Below, piece after piece: positions 5,855-13,080 of a DNA stretch of 15,836 nucleotides. The notes under the pieces are model-generated. The model was not told the DNA's origin and searched no databases. It saw nothing but the letters and a program-made list of their open reading frames with translations. The DNA comes from an uncultured Candidatus Saccharibacteria bacterium (lineage in GTDB: Bacteria > Patescibacteria > Saccharimonadia > Saccharimonadales > UBA6022), in NCBI GenBank assembly GCA_946887425.1, contig CAMPKW010000023.1:1-15836 (forward strand), read 5' to 3'. The first letter of the stretch is position 1, and each line of letters begins with the position of its first letter. A program made the translations under genes and the position numbers.

Positions 5855-6820
5855 ATGTCTGCACTTAATGCTTTTCGAGAAAAGTTTAATACGAGGCCGA
5901 TTGTGGTTGCGGCGCTCCAGTCGCCGCATATGCTGAATATCTGGCAACAGAGCGAAAAGTGGAGACTTTACTATGACCTGCTTGGTGATCATGAAGGTCT
6001 CGAGGAATCAAGAGACCTTGAAGTTGGAAGATTTAACCCTCTGCATGTTAAAGCGCAAAGGGTTGCTGCGGCTCTAGTGGCCAGCCCGCTTCAAATGGAG
6101 ACGGCAAAAAAGAAATTTCCTAATGCTAAAATTTTTTGGGTTGTTCACACGGGCTATTTTCTGGAAGTCTTTCCTTCGGAGCATCTTGACAAGGTGGATG
6201 GTATTGTTACGCTGACAAAGTCGGTCTTGAATATACAAATGGATCACAAGCCCGGCTTAGGTGATAAGAAGAACTTTATCATAACTCCGTACTATGAGAC
6301 TCAGCCGACGTGGAGGTGGAAGGAGAATCTTCTCTGGACAGTGCGATCACGTGCTGGCACAAGGATGGCGCCTAGTAAGGATCGATTCGAGTATGTGATG
6401 AATGGGGTGAAGAGCCGAGTCAAAGGCACAGAAACGAAGGTGCTATTTTTCGGTCAGGACTCTCCTGACGGTTACCTGGATAAGACGGGCAAGCTAAGGC
6501 TGTTCGAAAATTCTTCAGCCTATATCAGCGCATTGCCGGAGAATGCCGGATTCGGGCTTGCTGAACATGAGGCATTATCTCATGGGGTGCCTATTGTAGG
6601 ATCAAGGTGGGGGGATATTGACACTGAGGTGTCCCCGGAATATAAAGCACTGACACCTAGTCAAGACGAGATGATTGACTACGCAGTTAGACTAGCCACT
6701 GATAAGGAGTTTGCCGAAGAGATGTCTGAGTTGGGGCTTGAGTATATTCGAAAATATCGCAATAAGAAGTCGATGGACCGCCAGATCACTAAATTAGTGA
6801 GCTTTCTGCGCAAGAACTAG
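5855..6820 (+). CDS. Short GT-B glycosyltransferase (GT4-like donor half), 321 aa
   Basis: The C-terminal third has ISALPENAGFGLAEHEALSH (224-243), with the EX7E pair Glu229 and Glu237, followed by GVPIVGSRWGD, as in GT4 enzymes. The N-terminal half (1-150) is strongly diverged. It has Rossmann-like strands (IVVAALQSPHML, IFWVVHTGYFL) but no recognisable acceptor motif, and at 321 aa it is short for the family. A run of basic and aromatic residues (148-190) separates the halves. The ATG at 5855 has GAGGGAG (5844-5850) at good spacing, and TATAAT at 5823-5828 drives it, leaving a leader of about 20 nt. This is the one promoter-proximal gene in the glycan block with a normal ribosome binding site. 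Its stop TAG is nested in the CTAG shared with the stop of the convergent gene. Donor and acceptor are unknown. Confidence 0.7.
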   Translation: MSALNAFREKFNTRPIVVAALQSPHMLNIWQQSEKWRLYYDLLGDHEGLEESRDLEVGRFNPLHVKAQRVAAALVASPLQMETAKKKFPNAKIFWVVHTGYFLEVFPSEHLDKVDGIVTLTKSVLNIQMDHKPGLGDKKNFIITPYYETQPTWRWKENLLWTVRSRAGTRMAPSKDRFEYVMNGVKSRVKGTETKVLFFGQDSPDGYLDKTGKLRLFENSSAYISALPENAGFGLAEHEALSHGVPIVGSRWGDIDTEVSPEYKALTPSQDEMIDYAVRLATDKEFAEEMSELGLEYIRKYRNKKSMDRQITKLVSFLRKN

Positions 6821-7494
6821 TCGTGCTGGCGTATATGATAGGAGTCTGAGTACTGAGGGCTGTATTTATGCATAAGACCAACCTTCTTTAATATCAGACC
6901 GTCTTCGTCGGCTAGGTAGTCATATCCAATTTTTTGAAATTTCCTCTCTGGGTCGAGTTCGCTGTACAGCTTAGCTCTAGCGGTACGATTTTTTGGGTCG
7001 ATATTCTTTAGGTGGTATAAGTTGATTTTTGTCATAACTTGTTGATAGTCATCATTTATAGGGTTCCAGTTGCTATGGACTGGCATATTGTCAAAGTCTT
7101 GGCCATCTTTGAGAGGGAATAGGATAAATTTACGCTTTTTACCCCATACCCCATCTATACGATAGGCGTCCTTTGTCCATAATTCACGAAATGGGAAGCC
7201 ATAGATTATTTTTTCGTTCGTTTGAATTAACTTGCGTATTTTTTTTGCCGCACTATCTTCGAAGCGTTCGTCGGGGTCGACACATATTACCCAATCTGCT
7301 CCCGCTCGTCGAGCCTTTTCTATCAGTGATGTGCGCAACTTGCCTTCGTGGTACCACTTTTTGTCGTTTTTACGGTCATCGTGAATAATAAATCCGTCAA
7401 CAAATGAAAGATTTTGAATTAAGTCGGGTAGGAGCTGAGCGTCGTACCGGAATGCAAAAATTGCGAATAGTTTTGGTTGATTTGAAGAGGTCAT
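6817..7494 (-). CDS. GT2-like glycosyltransferase, 225 aa
   Basis: The fold looks like a small GT-A enzyme. There is a first strand KLFAIFAFRYDA (8-19), then GADWVICVDPDERF (65-78), where DPDE takes the place of the DxD-type nucleotide-sugar and metal motif. A C-terminal part rich in Tyr, Lys and His follows (YHLKNIDPKNR, 160-170). The domain is shorter than typical GT2 proteins and has no membrane segment. An in-frame extension to a TTG at 7560 would add MYHTISCSFELHIPHYAKIQYI. I prefer ATG 7494 because the conserved domain starts right after it and TAAAAT (extended by TGC) ends 10 nt upstream, predicting a near-leaderless message. A role in glycan assembly is inferred from context; some members of this group hydroxylate or modify rather than transfer sugars, so the precise reaction is open. 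Confidence 0.6.
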   Translation of the reverse strand: MTSSNQPKLFAIFAFRYDAQLLPDLIQNLSFVDGFIIHDDRKNDKKWYHEGKLRTSLIEKARRAGADWVICVDPDERFEDSAAKKIRKLIQTNEKIIYGFPFRELWTKDAYRIDGVWGKKRKFILFPLKDGQDFDNMPVHSNWNPINDDYQQVMTKINLYHLKNIDPKNRTARAKLYSELDPERKFQKIGYDYLADEDGLILKKVGLMHKYSPQYSDSYHIRQHD

Positions 7495-7504
7495 AATGTA
7501 TTGT

Positions 7505-7513
7505 ATTTTAGCA
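7505..7513 (-). promoter_or_regulatory. Extended -10 promoter of the GT2-like gene
   Basis: On the minus strand TGCTAAAAT (hexamer 7510-7505) ends 10 nt before the ATG at 7494. There is no Shine-Dalgarno in between and no clear -35. Confidence 0.45.
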
Positions 7514-7546
7514 TAATGAGGGATATGTAATTCGAAACTACAGGAG

Positions 7547-7561
7547 ATTGTATGATACAAT
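7547..7561. promoter_or_regulatory. 15-nt palindrome over a -10 box in the divergent intergenic region
   Basis: ATTGTATGATACAAT is a perfect palindrome with 7-nt arms and a central G. Its right arm contains TACAAT (7556-7561) preceded by TGA, an extended -10 reading toward the membrane-protein gene. It could be an operator overlapping that promoter, or the symmetry may simply reflect two -10-like arms. Confidence 0.45.
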
Positions 7562-7619
7562 CGGAGGAGTTAAGGGTCATGCTAACTGAGTACGTTCTGT
7601 ATGACTACGGGAGTTGTTT

Positions 7620-9368
7620 TTGGAGTTTTTATACAACAAGCTTATTAAATGTGTCGTCTTGATTCAGCGGATTGCTAGAATGTTATTTGCAGTTCCAGAG
7701 AGACGGGCTTACATTGGACTTGCCTTACTTGGCAGTGGGCTGCTTGTGTTTAATACTTTCTTTAGTCTCACCCGTCGAGTTATACATGGAGATTTGGTTG
7801 CCCAGCAACTTATGGTGCAGCAGTGGACAACGGGAGTTGAGCATATCTATGCCACTGCAGAAGCTACAAATTATATTTTAAAATTCCCACTTTACTGGGT
7901 AATGGAGCAGCTCGTCAACTCTCCGCTGGCGACGGTCGTAGCAACGGCAATCATTCTAAATATTGTAGGCTGGGGTTTAACTTGGTTTTCCCTTTATAAA
8001 ATACTAGTTCTCGTAGGGTGGAGTACGAAACTGACTCGAGCTGCGTTGGCTATTATGATGACGTATGTTGCCGTCATTAGTGACTCTGTTTACTGGATAC
8101 TATTCCCGAACTCGCGTAACTTAGAAGTGGCTCTTATGGTATTCGTTTTGTACGGTGTACTTTGGGCTGCTAAGAGTGCCGGCAGGTTAAAGTGGTACAG
8201 CTACGTACTACTTTCAATGGCATTTGGTGCAATTTTCATAAATGACCTGATGGCGATGGCATTAGTTGCAGCACCTCTTGGCTTGTTCTTCCTTATTAAA
8301 TTGCTTGTCGCTATAAGTAGAAAGGCAGCGTATGAGGAGGCGATAGGCTATGTGGCGCCGCTGGTTATCATTGGGTTGGGCGCCGTAATATACAAGGTGT
8401 TGAATCGGTATGTATTGTCGCGCATATTTGTTACTCCCGATAAGGCTGACGGCTCCTCTATTCCTGATGTTTCTTCCGCACTCGATACGGTGGCGGGCCT
8501 CGTATTTAGTGCGCTTCATCAGTTGGGTTTGAACGTATTTGGTCGACCCTTAGTTGCCCTGGATACCATACCATACCTCATTAACTGGTTGATTGTTGGT
8601 GTTGCCGTATACGCTATCCTTAAGGTACGTAAAAATGTGCAATTTCGAAACGACACAAATCTTCAGGCTGTTGCCTGTGTCGTTGCGTTGCTGCCGGTTA
8701 TTATATTCTTGACCGGTTTTAGCTCGACCGAGAGCGTTGATATAGGGTCGGCAAGGTATATGATTATCTTACCGTTCCTGTGCATGCTCATATTTGTTGG
8801 AGCTTTGAGGTACCTAAACAGACGTTTTGCTAAGAATTTACTTATCGGTTTAATGCTGCTTGTGATGAGTACGACTGTCGTATTCTGCGGTGCGTACGGA
8901 AGGGAGACGGCTGCTGGTGTACGTAGCGAGGTTTGGCGTTCAGGTAACACCAGACTTTATGAGCTTATTGATGTCGTTAAAAGATACAGTGTTGACAAGG
9001 GATATTCATCCATACAAACGGCACAATCGGTGACATATTTTACGGATCAACGGACATTGATGCTTCCTGTGGCGTGTGATGAGTCACTCAATACACGCCC
9101 GGTTCAGTACGCGTCGGATTGGCTTATTGAGGCAAGTACGCTGTTTAAGTCTAGTAGGCGGACCGCTATCGAAGTCGATACGAAGCCTTCTGATTACAAC
9201 TCATGTAGTTTGGATGTCGTAAAGCGACAAGTAGGTACTGATGGTCTTGTTGCAGAAGAAAAGATCAATGGTGGCAATCAGACGGTCCTTATATATGATC
9301 GTGACATTCTGTACAATTTACGCCCAAAGACTCGGGATGAGTACTTACGCTATCTTAATCAACTTTAA
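7620..9368 (+). CDS. Multi-pass membrane protein, possible GT-C glycosyltransferase, about 582 aa
   Basis: I do not recognise a named family. There are about ten or eleven hydrophobic segments, numbered from TTG 7614: near 33-51, 101-127, 143-163, 170-187, 192-228 (two), 243-263, 319-337, 350-368, 381-398 and 407-427. A soluble domain of about 155 residues with two cysteines follows. An Asp in the first loop (RVIHGDLVAQQ, Asp60) and a second polar loop with SDSVYW recall the acidic loop residues of GT-C enzymes that use polyprenyl-phosphate sugars, but this is only an analogy. No ATG fits the start. TTG at 7614 directly abuts GGGAG, whereas TTG 7620 has that GGGAG (7609-7613) at 6 nt, so I chose 7620. 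ATG 7680 is a shorter option. Its last 14 nt overlap the convergent 1004-aa gene. A role in sugar transfer at the outer face is inference. Confidence 0.65.
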   Translation: MEFLYNKLIKCVVLIQRIARMLFAVPERRAYIGLALLGSGLLVFNTFFSLTRRVIHGDLVAQQLMVQQWTTGVEHIYATAEATNYILKFPLYWVMEQLVNSPLATVVATAIILNIVGWGLTWFSLYKILVLVGWSTKLTRAALAIMMTYVAVISDSVYWILFPNSRNLEVALMVFVLYGVLWAAKSAGRLKWYSYVLLSMAFGAIFINDLMAMALVAAPLGLFFLIKLLVAISRKAAYEEAIGYVAPLVIIGLGAVIYKVLNRYVLSRIFVTPDKADGSSIPDVSSALDTVAGLVFSALHQLGLNVFGRPLVALDTIPYLINWLIVGVAVYAILKVRKNVQFRNDTNLQAVACVVALLPVIIFLTGFSSTESVDIGSARYMIILPFLCMLIFVGALRYLNRRFAKNLLIGLMLLVMSTTVVFCGAYGRETAAGVRSEVWRSGNTRLYELIDVVKRYSVDKGYSSIQTAQSVTYFTDQRTLMLPVACDESLNTRPVQYASDWLIEASTLFKSSRRTAIEVDTKPSDYNSCSLDVVKRQVGTDGLVAEEKINGGNQTVLIYDRDILYNLRPKTRDEYLRYLNQL

Positions 9369-12300
9369 CGTCTAGGAATACGCGGTAATTAAGAGGAGCA
9401 GGGTTGCCGCCTTCGATAATAGGTTCAAACCATTCTCGATAAGTTTTTAATTCAGCATCCTGCGGGGCTGACAGGGTAAAAGCGAACTCTACTATTTGAC
9501 CTGGTGATGCAATACCCTGATTGGCGGCAAGCGTTGTGCCGTCAGTCTCGTAAACACGCGCAAATGTTGTAGCTGGTCTGTTGGTTGGAAAGAAGAGGCT
9601 GGTGCGATTGATTGGGCCAGAGGTGGCTAAAACTGTTGGCTTAAGGCCCTTAGGGGTGTTTGAAGTATCATACCAAGTTGTGTTACCAGTGTTCTTAAAT
9701 TTGAAATACGCTGAGCCGCTAGCGCCCTTGCTTATAGTCGGGTAAGCCGATTGACCAGCGTATTGTGCACTAAATTGAGAATCTGACACCTTCACGTCAA
9801 GGAAGCCGCTGACGCCCATGTACCAATTAGGACTTCCCTCGGCGACTGGCTCAAACCACTCGCGATAAATGCCGGCCTTAAGGTCCTGAGGTATAGTAAA
9901 CGTGAATTCGAATTGCGCAATTTGACCACGCAGAACCTTGGTTTGGTCGGCTGCTAAGGTCGTACCATCAGCTTCATAGACACGGGTGATTCCGGTAGGT
10001 CTGTTGCGATCACTACCCCATGTTGCGCCAAAGATACTTGAACGGTTATTGCTATTACCAGTTGCGAGATTAATCGGGTGTGTTCCTGCAGGCCCAGTGC
10101 CCTTGAACCACGTAATATTGCCTGTGTTTTCGAATAAGAAGTGTGATTTTACCGTGCTGTTTTTTGTTGCGACTGGGTAGGCGGATTGCCCCTTGAATTT
10201 TGCAGAATAAGCAGGCTTGGCTACTGATACCTTAGTTTGTAGTGTTGTGGAAGCGATAGGGCTACCATTGACGGCTGGTGATAAGGTAAAGGAGTAGGAG
10301 GCGGCCTTTGCGGGTGAAGAATAAGTGACGGTAAATGTGCCTGTCGAGCCTGGTGCGACCGAAGCTTCATTGAGGCCACCGATAACACTAGGCGACTGCC
10401 ATGACTCATCCTGTAGTTCAGTGATGTCGCCGCCTGTAACTACTAGTGTAGTGTTGCTTTTAGTCCAGGTAGTATTGCCGGTATTGAGGAACGAATACGT
10501 GACGGTTTTCTCACTTAGTGGAAGAATCTCCGTTGAAAGTGACTGGACGGATGTCTTTGCGGCTGAGGCGGTCGGTACTGTGACGCGCAGGAAGCCGCTG
10601 ACGCCCATGTACCATGGATCACCACCTTCGAGAATTGGCTCAAAGTATTCATCGTATGCGGCAGCTGCTTGATTATTTGGCGCGGATAGCTTAAACGTAA
10701 ACCTTGCTGATTCGCCTGGTTTTACTACGTGAGGGTTAGTGCCGTACTCGACGCCCGACGAATTGTACACCTTGCTGAAAATGCCAGTAGGTCGATTTTT
10801 GCTACTTCCCCATGTCGCACCAAAGATGCTGGCGCGGTTATTGGGGTTGCCTGTGGCGAGGCGTACCGGCTTCGTTCCCTTAGGAGCGGCGCCATTCGCG
10901 ATGGCTGTGTTGTCATACCATGGGCCGGCTCCAGTGTTCGTGAACTCCATCCAAGCTTCTGCCGATTCACCGGGTTTAACGACAGGAGAGGATGATTGAG
11001 ACTTAAAGGCTGCTTTTGGAATAGATTGAACGTTAACATCTAGGAATACCGATGAAGCATCCATGTAGCCGTATCCTTCAATAAGCGGTGCAAAATATTC
11101 TCGGTAGACGCCATCTTTTTGGCTACTAGAGGCAGAGAGGGTGAACTCAAAAATTACTGATTCACCAGGTTTAACGATGTGTGGGTTTGAGGCGTAGACC
11201 TGTCCATCACGCTGGTAGACGGCTTTAAAGTCACTGGTTGCCCTGTTCTTGTCGCCACCCCAGGATGATCCAAATACGCTCGAACGGTTAACTGGGTTCG
11301 CGGTACCAAGCTTCGTTGGTTTTGCATTGTTAGTAGTTGCCGAAACATTATCGTACCAGTTTAAAGTGCTGTCGTTACGGTATCGGATCTGTACCGTTTT
11401 GCTTTGACCAGGATTGATTGTTGGGTATGAAGACTGAGAGACATAGGTGGCTCTGTATGGGTTGCCTCCGCCTTTTGTGCTGCCGAACCAGTTTGTGAAT
11501 AATGTCCAGAAATTGCGATTTCCATGCGCGCTACAGTCATCACCGTAACCATACATATCATCAAGTGCGGCTTGATTAGGCTGGTAGGGTGTGTAGTTAT
11601 AGAGGCCAGTAGTGGCATAGTTGTCCATGCGTGTCCAGGTAGAACCGCAATTAATATTTGGATTAAAACGAAGCTCCACTGTATTGTATGGCTGGTGGTT
11701 GTACCAGTATCTACCGTCAGCATCTTTATCATAAGCATGATCTTTGTAGTATTTAAACTGATAAGCTGCATTCATGATTTGATTATAGAAACCAGCATAT
11801 TTTGCGTCACAAGGTGCAGTGTCCGGGCATCCGTAGCCGACGACGCTTCTGTATTGGGCTGGAATAGGCCATGTATCGGTGAGGAGTGGGCCTACCGACT
11901 CCTTTTGGATAAGTACCAAGAGTACTTTAGGACTGACGCCATAGGTATCGGATGCGCGTTTAATGATTTCAGCTGCACTGATTGACCCTTCGGGGCGCAC
12001 ATTTGTAGAAAGGTTGTTAATATTTTGGTCACTACGAGGGACTTGGTAATAATCACGGAGGCATACGTACGGCGGGCCAGGCCAGCCTGCCACTTGCGTA
12101 GCATACTGTGCATGAGTGAGGTCGGGGCGGCCATACTCGCTAGCGGGCTTTGTCCCATTTGTGTCGCACGAAGGATTCTTGGAGTTCATGAATGCCTGGA
12201 TATCAGCAGTGGACATTGAGTTATTGTCATAGAATATGCCGTCATCGATGATATTGCTAGCATTCCAGTCGCTTGCTGACAGGGCGCTGGCTTGGTTTAC

Positions 12301-12369
12301 CGATATTAAACTGCCAAGCGATGAAAGCGTGACAGCAAGAAGAAGTAGATTGATACGAAAGTATTTCAT
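9355..12369 (-). CDS. Secreted protein with Cys-rich lysozyme-like N-terminal domain and five NBR1/Ig-like repeats, 1004 aa
   Basis: A signal peptide spans residues 1-29 (hydrophobic LLLLAVTLSSLGSLIS, cleavage expected after ASA). Residues 31-298 form a domain with six cysteines (68, 103, 181, 187, 241, 279). Its features VSPKVLLVLIQKES (145-158), YGCPDTAPCDA and a closing NRNFWTLFTNWFG are familiar from secreted actinobacterial and Saccharibacteria proteins. Glu157 is in the position expected for a transglycosylase-type catalytic Glu; that activity is inference. Five Ig-like repeats follow, at about 305-450, 453-600, 603-718, 720-864 and 865-1004. Four carry NRxSxFG(A/S)xWG-like and WYMGVSGFL-like signatures; the third is shorter and lacks them, and the fifth has lost the WG segment. 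There is no LPXTG or C-terminal anchor. GAGG at 12380-12377 precedes the ATG, which overlaps the upstream stop by one base (TAATG). Likely role: surface glycan or peptidoglycan interaction, possibly with a host cell. Confidence 0.8.
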   Translation of the reverse strand: MKYFRINLLLLAVTLSSLGSLISVNQASALSASDWNASNIIDDGIFYDNNSMSTADIQAFMNSKNPSCDTNGTKPASEYGRPDLTHAQYATQVAGWPGPPYVCLRDYYQVPRSDQNINNLSTNVRPEGSISAAEIIKRASDTYGVSPKVLLVLIQKESVGPLLTDTWPIPAQYRSVVGYGCPDTAPCDAKYAGFYNQIMNAAYQFKYYKDHAYDKDADGRYWYNHQPYNTVELRFNPNINCGSTWTRMDNYATTGLYNYTPYQPNQAALDDMYGYGDDCSAHGNRNFWTLFTNWFGSTKGGGNPYRATYVSQSSYPTINPGQSKTVQIRYRNDSTLNWYDNVSATTNNAKPTKLGTANPVNRSSVFGSSWGGDKNRATSDFKAVYQRDGQVYASNPHIVKPGESVIFEFTLSASSSQKDGVYREYFAPLIEGYGYMDASSVFLDVNVQSIPKAAFKSQSSSPVVKPGESAEAWMEFTNTGAGPWYDNTAIANGAAPKGTKPVRLATGNPNNRASIFGATWGSSKNRPTGIFSKVYNSSGVEYGTNPHVVKPGESARFTFKLSAPNNQAAAAYDEYFEPILEGGDPWYMGVSGFLRVTVPTASAAKTSVQSLSTEILPLSEKTVTYSFLNTGNTTWTKSNTTLVVTGGDITELQDESWQSPSVIGGLNEASVAPGSTGTFTVTYSSPAKAASYSFTLSPAVNGSPIASTTLQTKVSVAKPAYSAKFKGQSAYPVATKNSTVKSHFLFENTGNITWFKGTGPAGTHPINLATGNSNNRSSIFGATWGSDRNRPTGITRVYEADGTTLAADQTKVLRGQIAQFEFTFTIPQDLKAGIYREWFEPVAEGSPNWYMGVSGFLDVKVSDSQFSAQYAGQSAYPTISKGASGSAYFKFKNTGNTTWYDTSNTPKGLKPTVLATSGPINRTSLFFPTNRPATTFARVYETDGTTLAANQGIASPGQIVEFAFTLSAPQDAELKTYREWFEPIIEGGNPAPLNYRVFLDVKVD

Positions 12370-12914
12370 TAGTTAACCTCGAAAGTTTTTGTTGCTACAA
12401 GCTGGGTGTCGTTGACGAAATAACGAAGAGTGAGCTTCCATGTACCTCGAGCGACGAACTCTACCTGTGAAATAGTAGTTTCAGGACAGCCATCTGCCGT
12501 AGGGGTGGTGACACGGGTGACGGGACGAGCGGCCCCGGCGGTGTGTTCGAATAATGCACTACAAGTGCCTTGGGTGGTGGCATTTTGGAGTGAGGCGGCA
12601 TATATGATGTTAGTGTCTCGCTGCTCAAGGGCGGTGATTTGTAGGGTGCCGCTGTCTGCCACGGGGATTTCATCAGTTGTCTTGTTGGCGCCGGTCTTTG
12701 CTTCTTCTTCTACTGACGGAAGATTTGCTTTTTGCTGAGGGTTAGTGGCATCACTCCTGCTAGCGGCATCTTCTTTTTCTTTTTCCTGTAGATACGCAAA
12801 AGGTCCAACTTTGTAGGCGTATGCGGTATATGCTCCTAGCGCAAGCAAAAAAACACCTGTTATCATGAGGGTAATAAGTTTGCGCGACGACGTATTATTT
12901 CTTTTTATATTCAT
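12369..12914 (-). CDS. Membrane-tethered protein with extracellular Ig-like domain, 181 aa
   Basis: A basic N-terminus (KRNNTSSRK) is followed by one hydrophobic segment (13-34), then an acidic Lys/Glu/Ala linker (40-85) and a beta-rich domain (88-181). In that domain Cys118 and Cys143 could form a disulfide. Its ends, TCSALFEH...GCPETTISQVEF..GTWKLTLRYF, follow a pattern common in small extracellular proteins of Patescibacteria. The hydrophobic segment may be an uncleaved anchor, or a signal peptide cut after AYA. The stop TAA shares its last base with the ATG of the 1004-aa gene, so the two are co-expressed and probably act together at the surface, for example as tether and effector. The ATG at 12914 has no Shine-Dalgarno, and TATATA ends 8 nt upstream. 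The specific function is unknown. Confidence 0.7.
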   Translation of the reverse strand: MNIKRNNTSSRKLITLMITGVFLLALGAYTAYAYKVGPFAYLQEKEKEDAASRSDATNPQQKANLPSVEEEAKTGANKTTDEIPVADSGTLQITALEQRDTNIIYAASLQNATTQGTCSALFEHTAGAARPVTRVTTPTADGCPETTISQVEFVARGTWKLTLRYFVNDTQLVATKTFEVN

Positions 12915-12922
12915 GTTGTTTG

Positions 12923-12928
12923 TATATA
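12923..12928 (-). promoter_or_regulatory. -10 box for the tethered and secreted Ig-protein operon
   Basis: TATATA on the minus strand ends 8 nt before the ATG at 12914 within an AT-rich region, predicting a leader of 0-3 nt. A shifted reading (12930-12925) gives the same hexamer. No TGn extension or clear -35 was found. Confidence 0.4.
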
Positions 12929-13065
12929 TAAGACTTTAGTTATTATTTAAACATAAGAATTTAAAAGCGCCAAGATGTAGTAATTACACTACCTCTGCGT
13001 TGATGATGCCCTCGTAATCCCTGTTGATTTAGCTTAATTTATGACCCTCGATGGGTAGTAAGTGA

Positions 13066-13074
13066 TGATATAAT
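13066..13074 (+). promoter_or_regulatory. Extended -10 promoter of the GDP-mannose operon
   Basis: TGATATAAT gives a consensus extended -10 (hexamer 13069-13074). It ends directly against an ATG at 13075, which cannot lie in the transcript if initiation is at normal distance. The expected +1 is at about the ATG at 13081. No -35 match is seen at 17 nt. Confidence 0.65.
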
Positions 13075-13080
13075 ATGTTT

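Noticed and set aside
5775..5864. 30-residue N-terminal extension of the GT4 gene that starts at 5774
   Set aside because: It would run through the divergent promoter, has no family similarity, and the conserved MKILFIST start has a -10 at the right distance.
7495..7560. 22-residue extension of the GT2-like protein from a TTG at 7560
   Set aside because: It spans the extended -10 at 7505-7513, and the conserved domain begins after the ATG at 7494.
7579..7662. Small plus-strand ORF of 27 residues (MLTEYVLYDYGSCFW...) overlapping the start of the membrane-protein gene
   Set aside because: GGAGG lies 11 nt upstream, so translation is possible, but there is no similarity and no sign of selection. 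A coupling leader peptide cannot be excluded.
11524..11985. 153-aa plus-strand open frame with hydrophobic stretches
   Set aside because: It is antisense to the N-terminal domain of the secreted protein and has no credible start signal or family.
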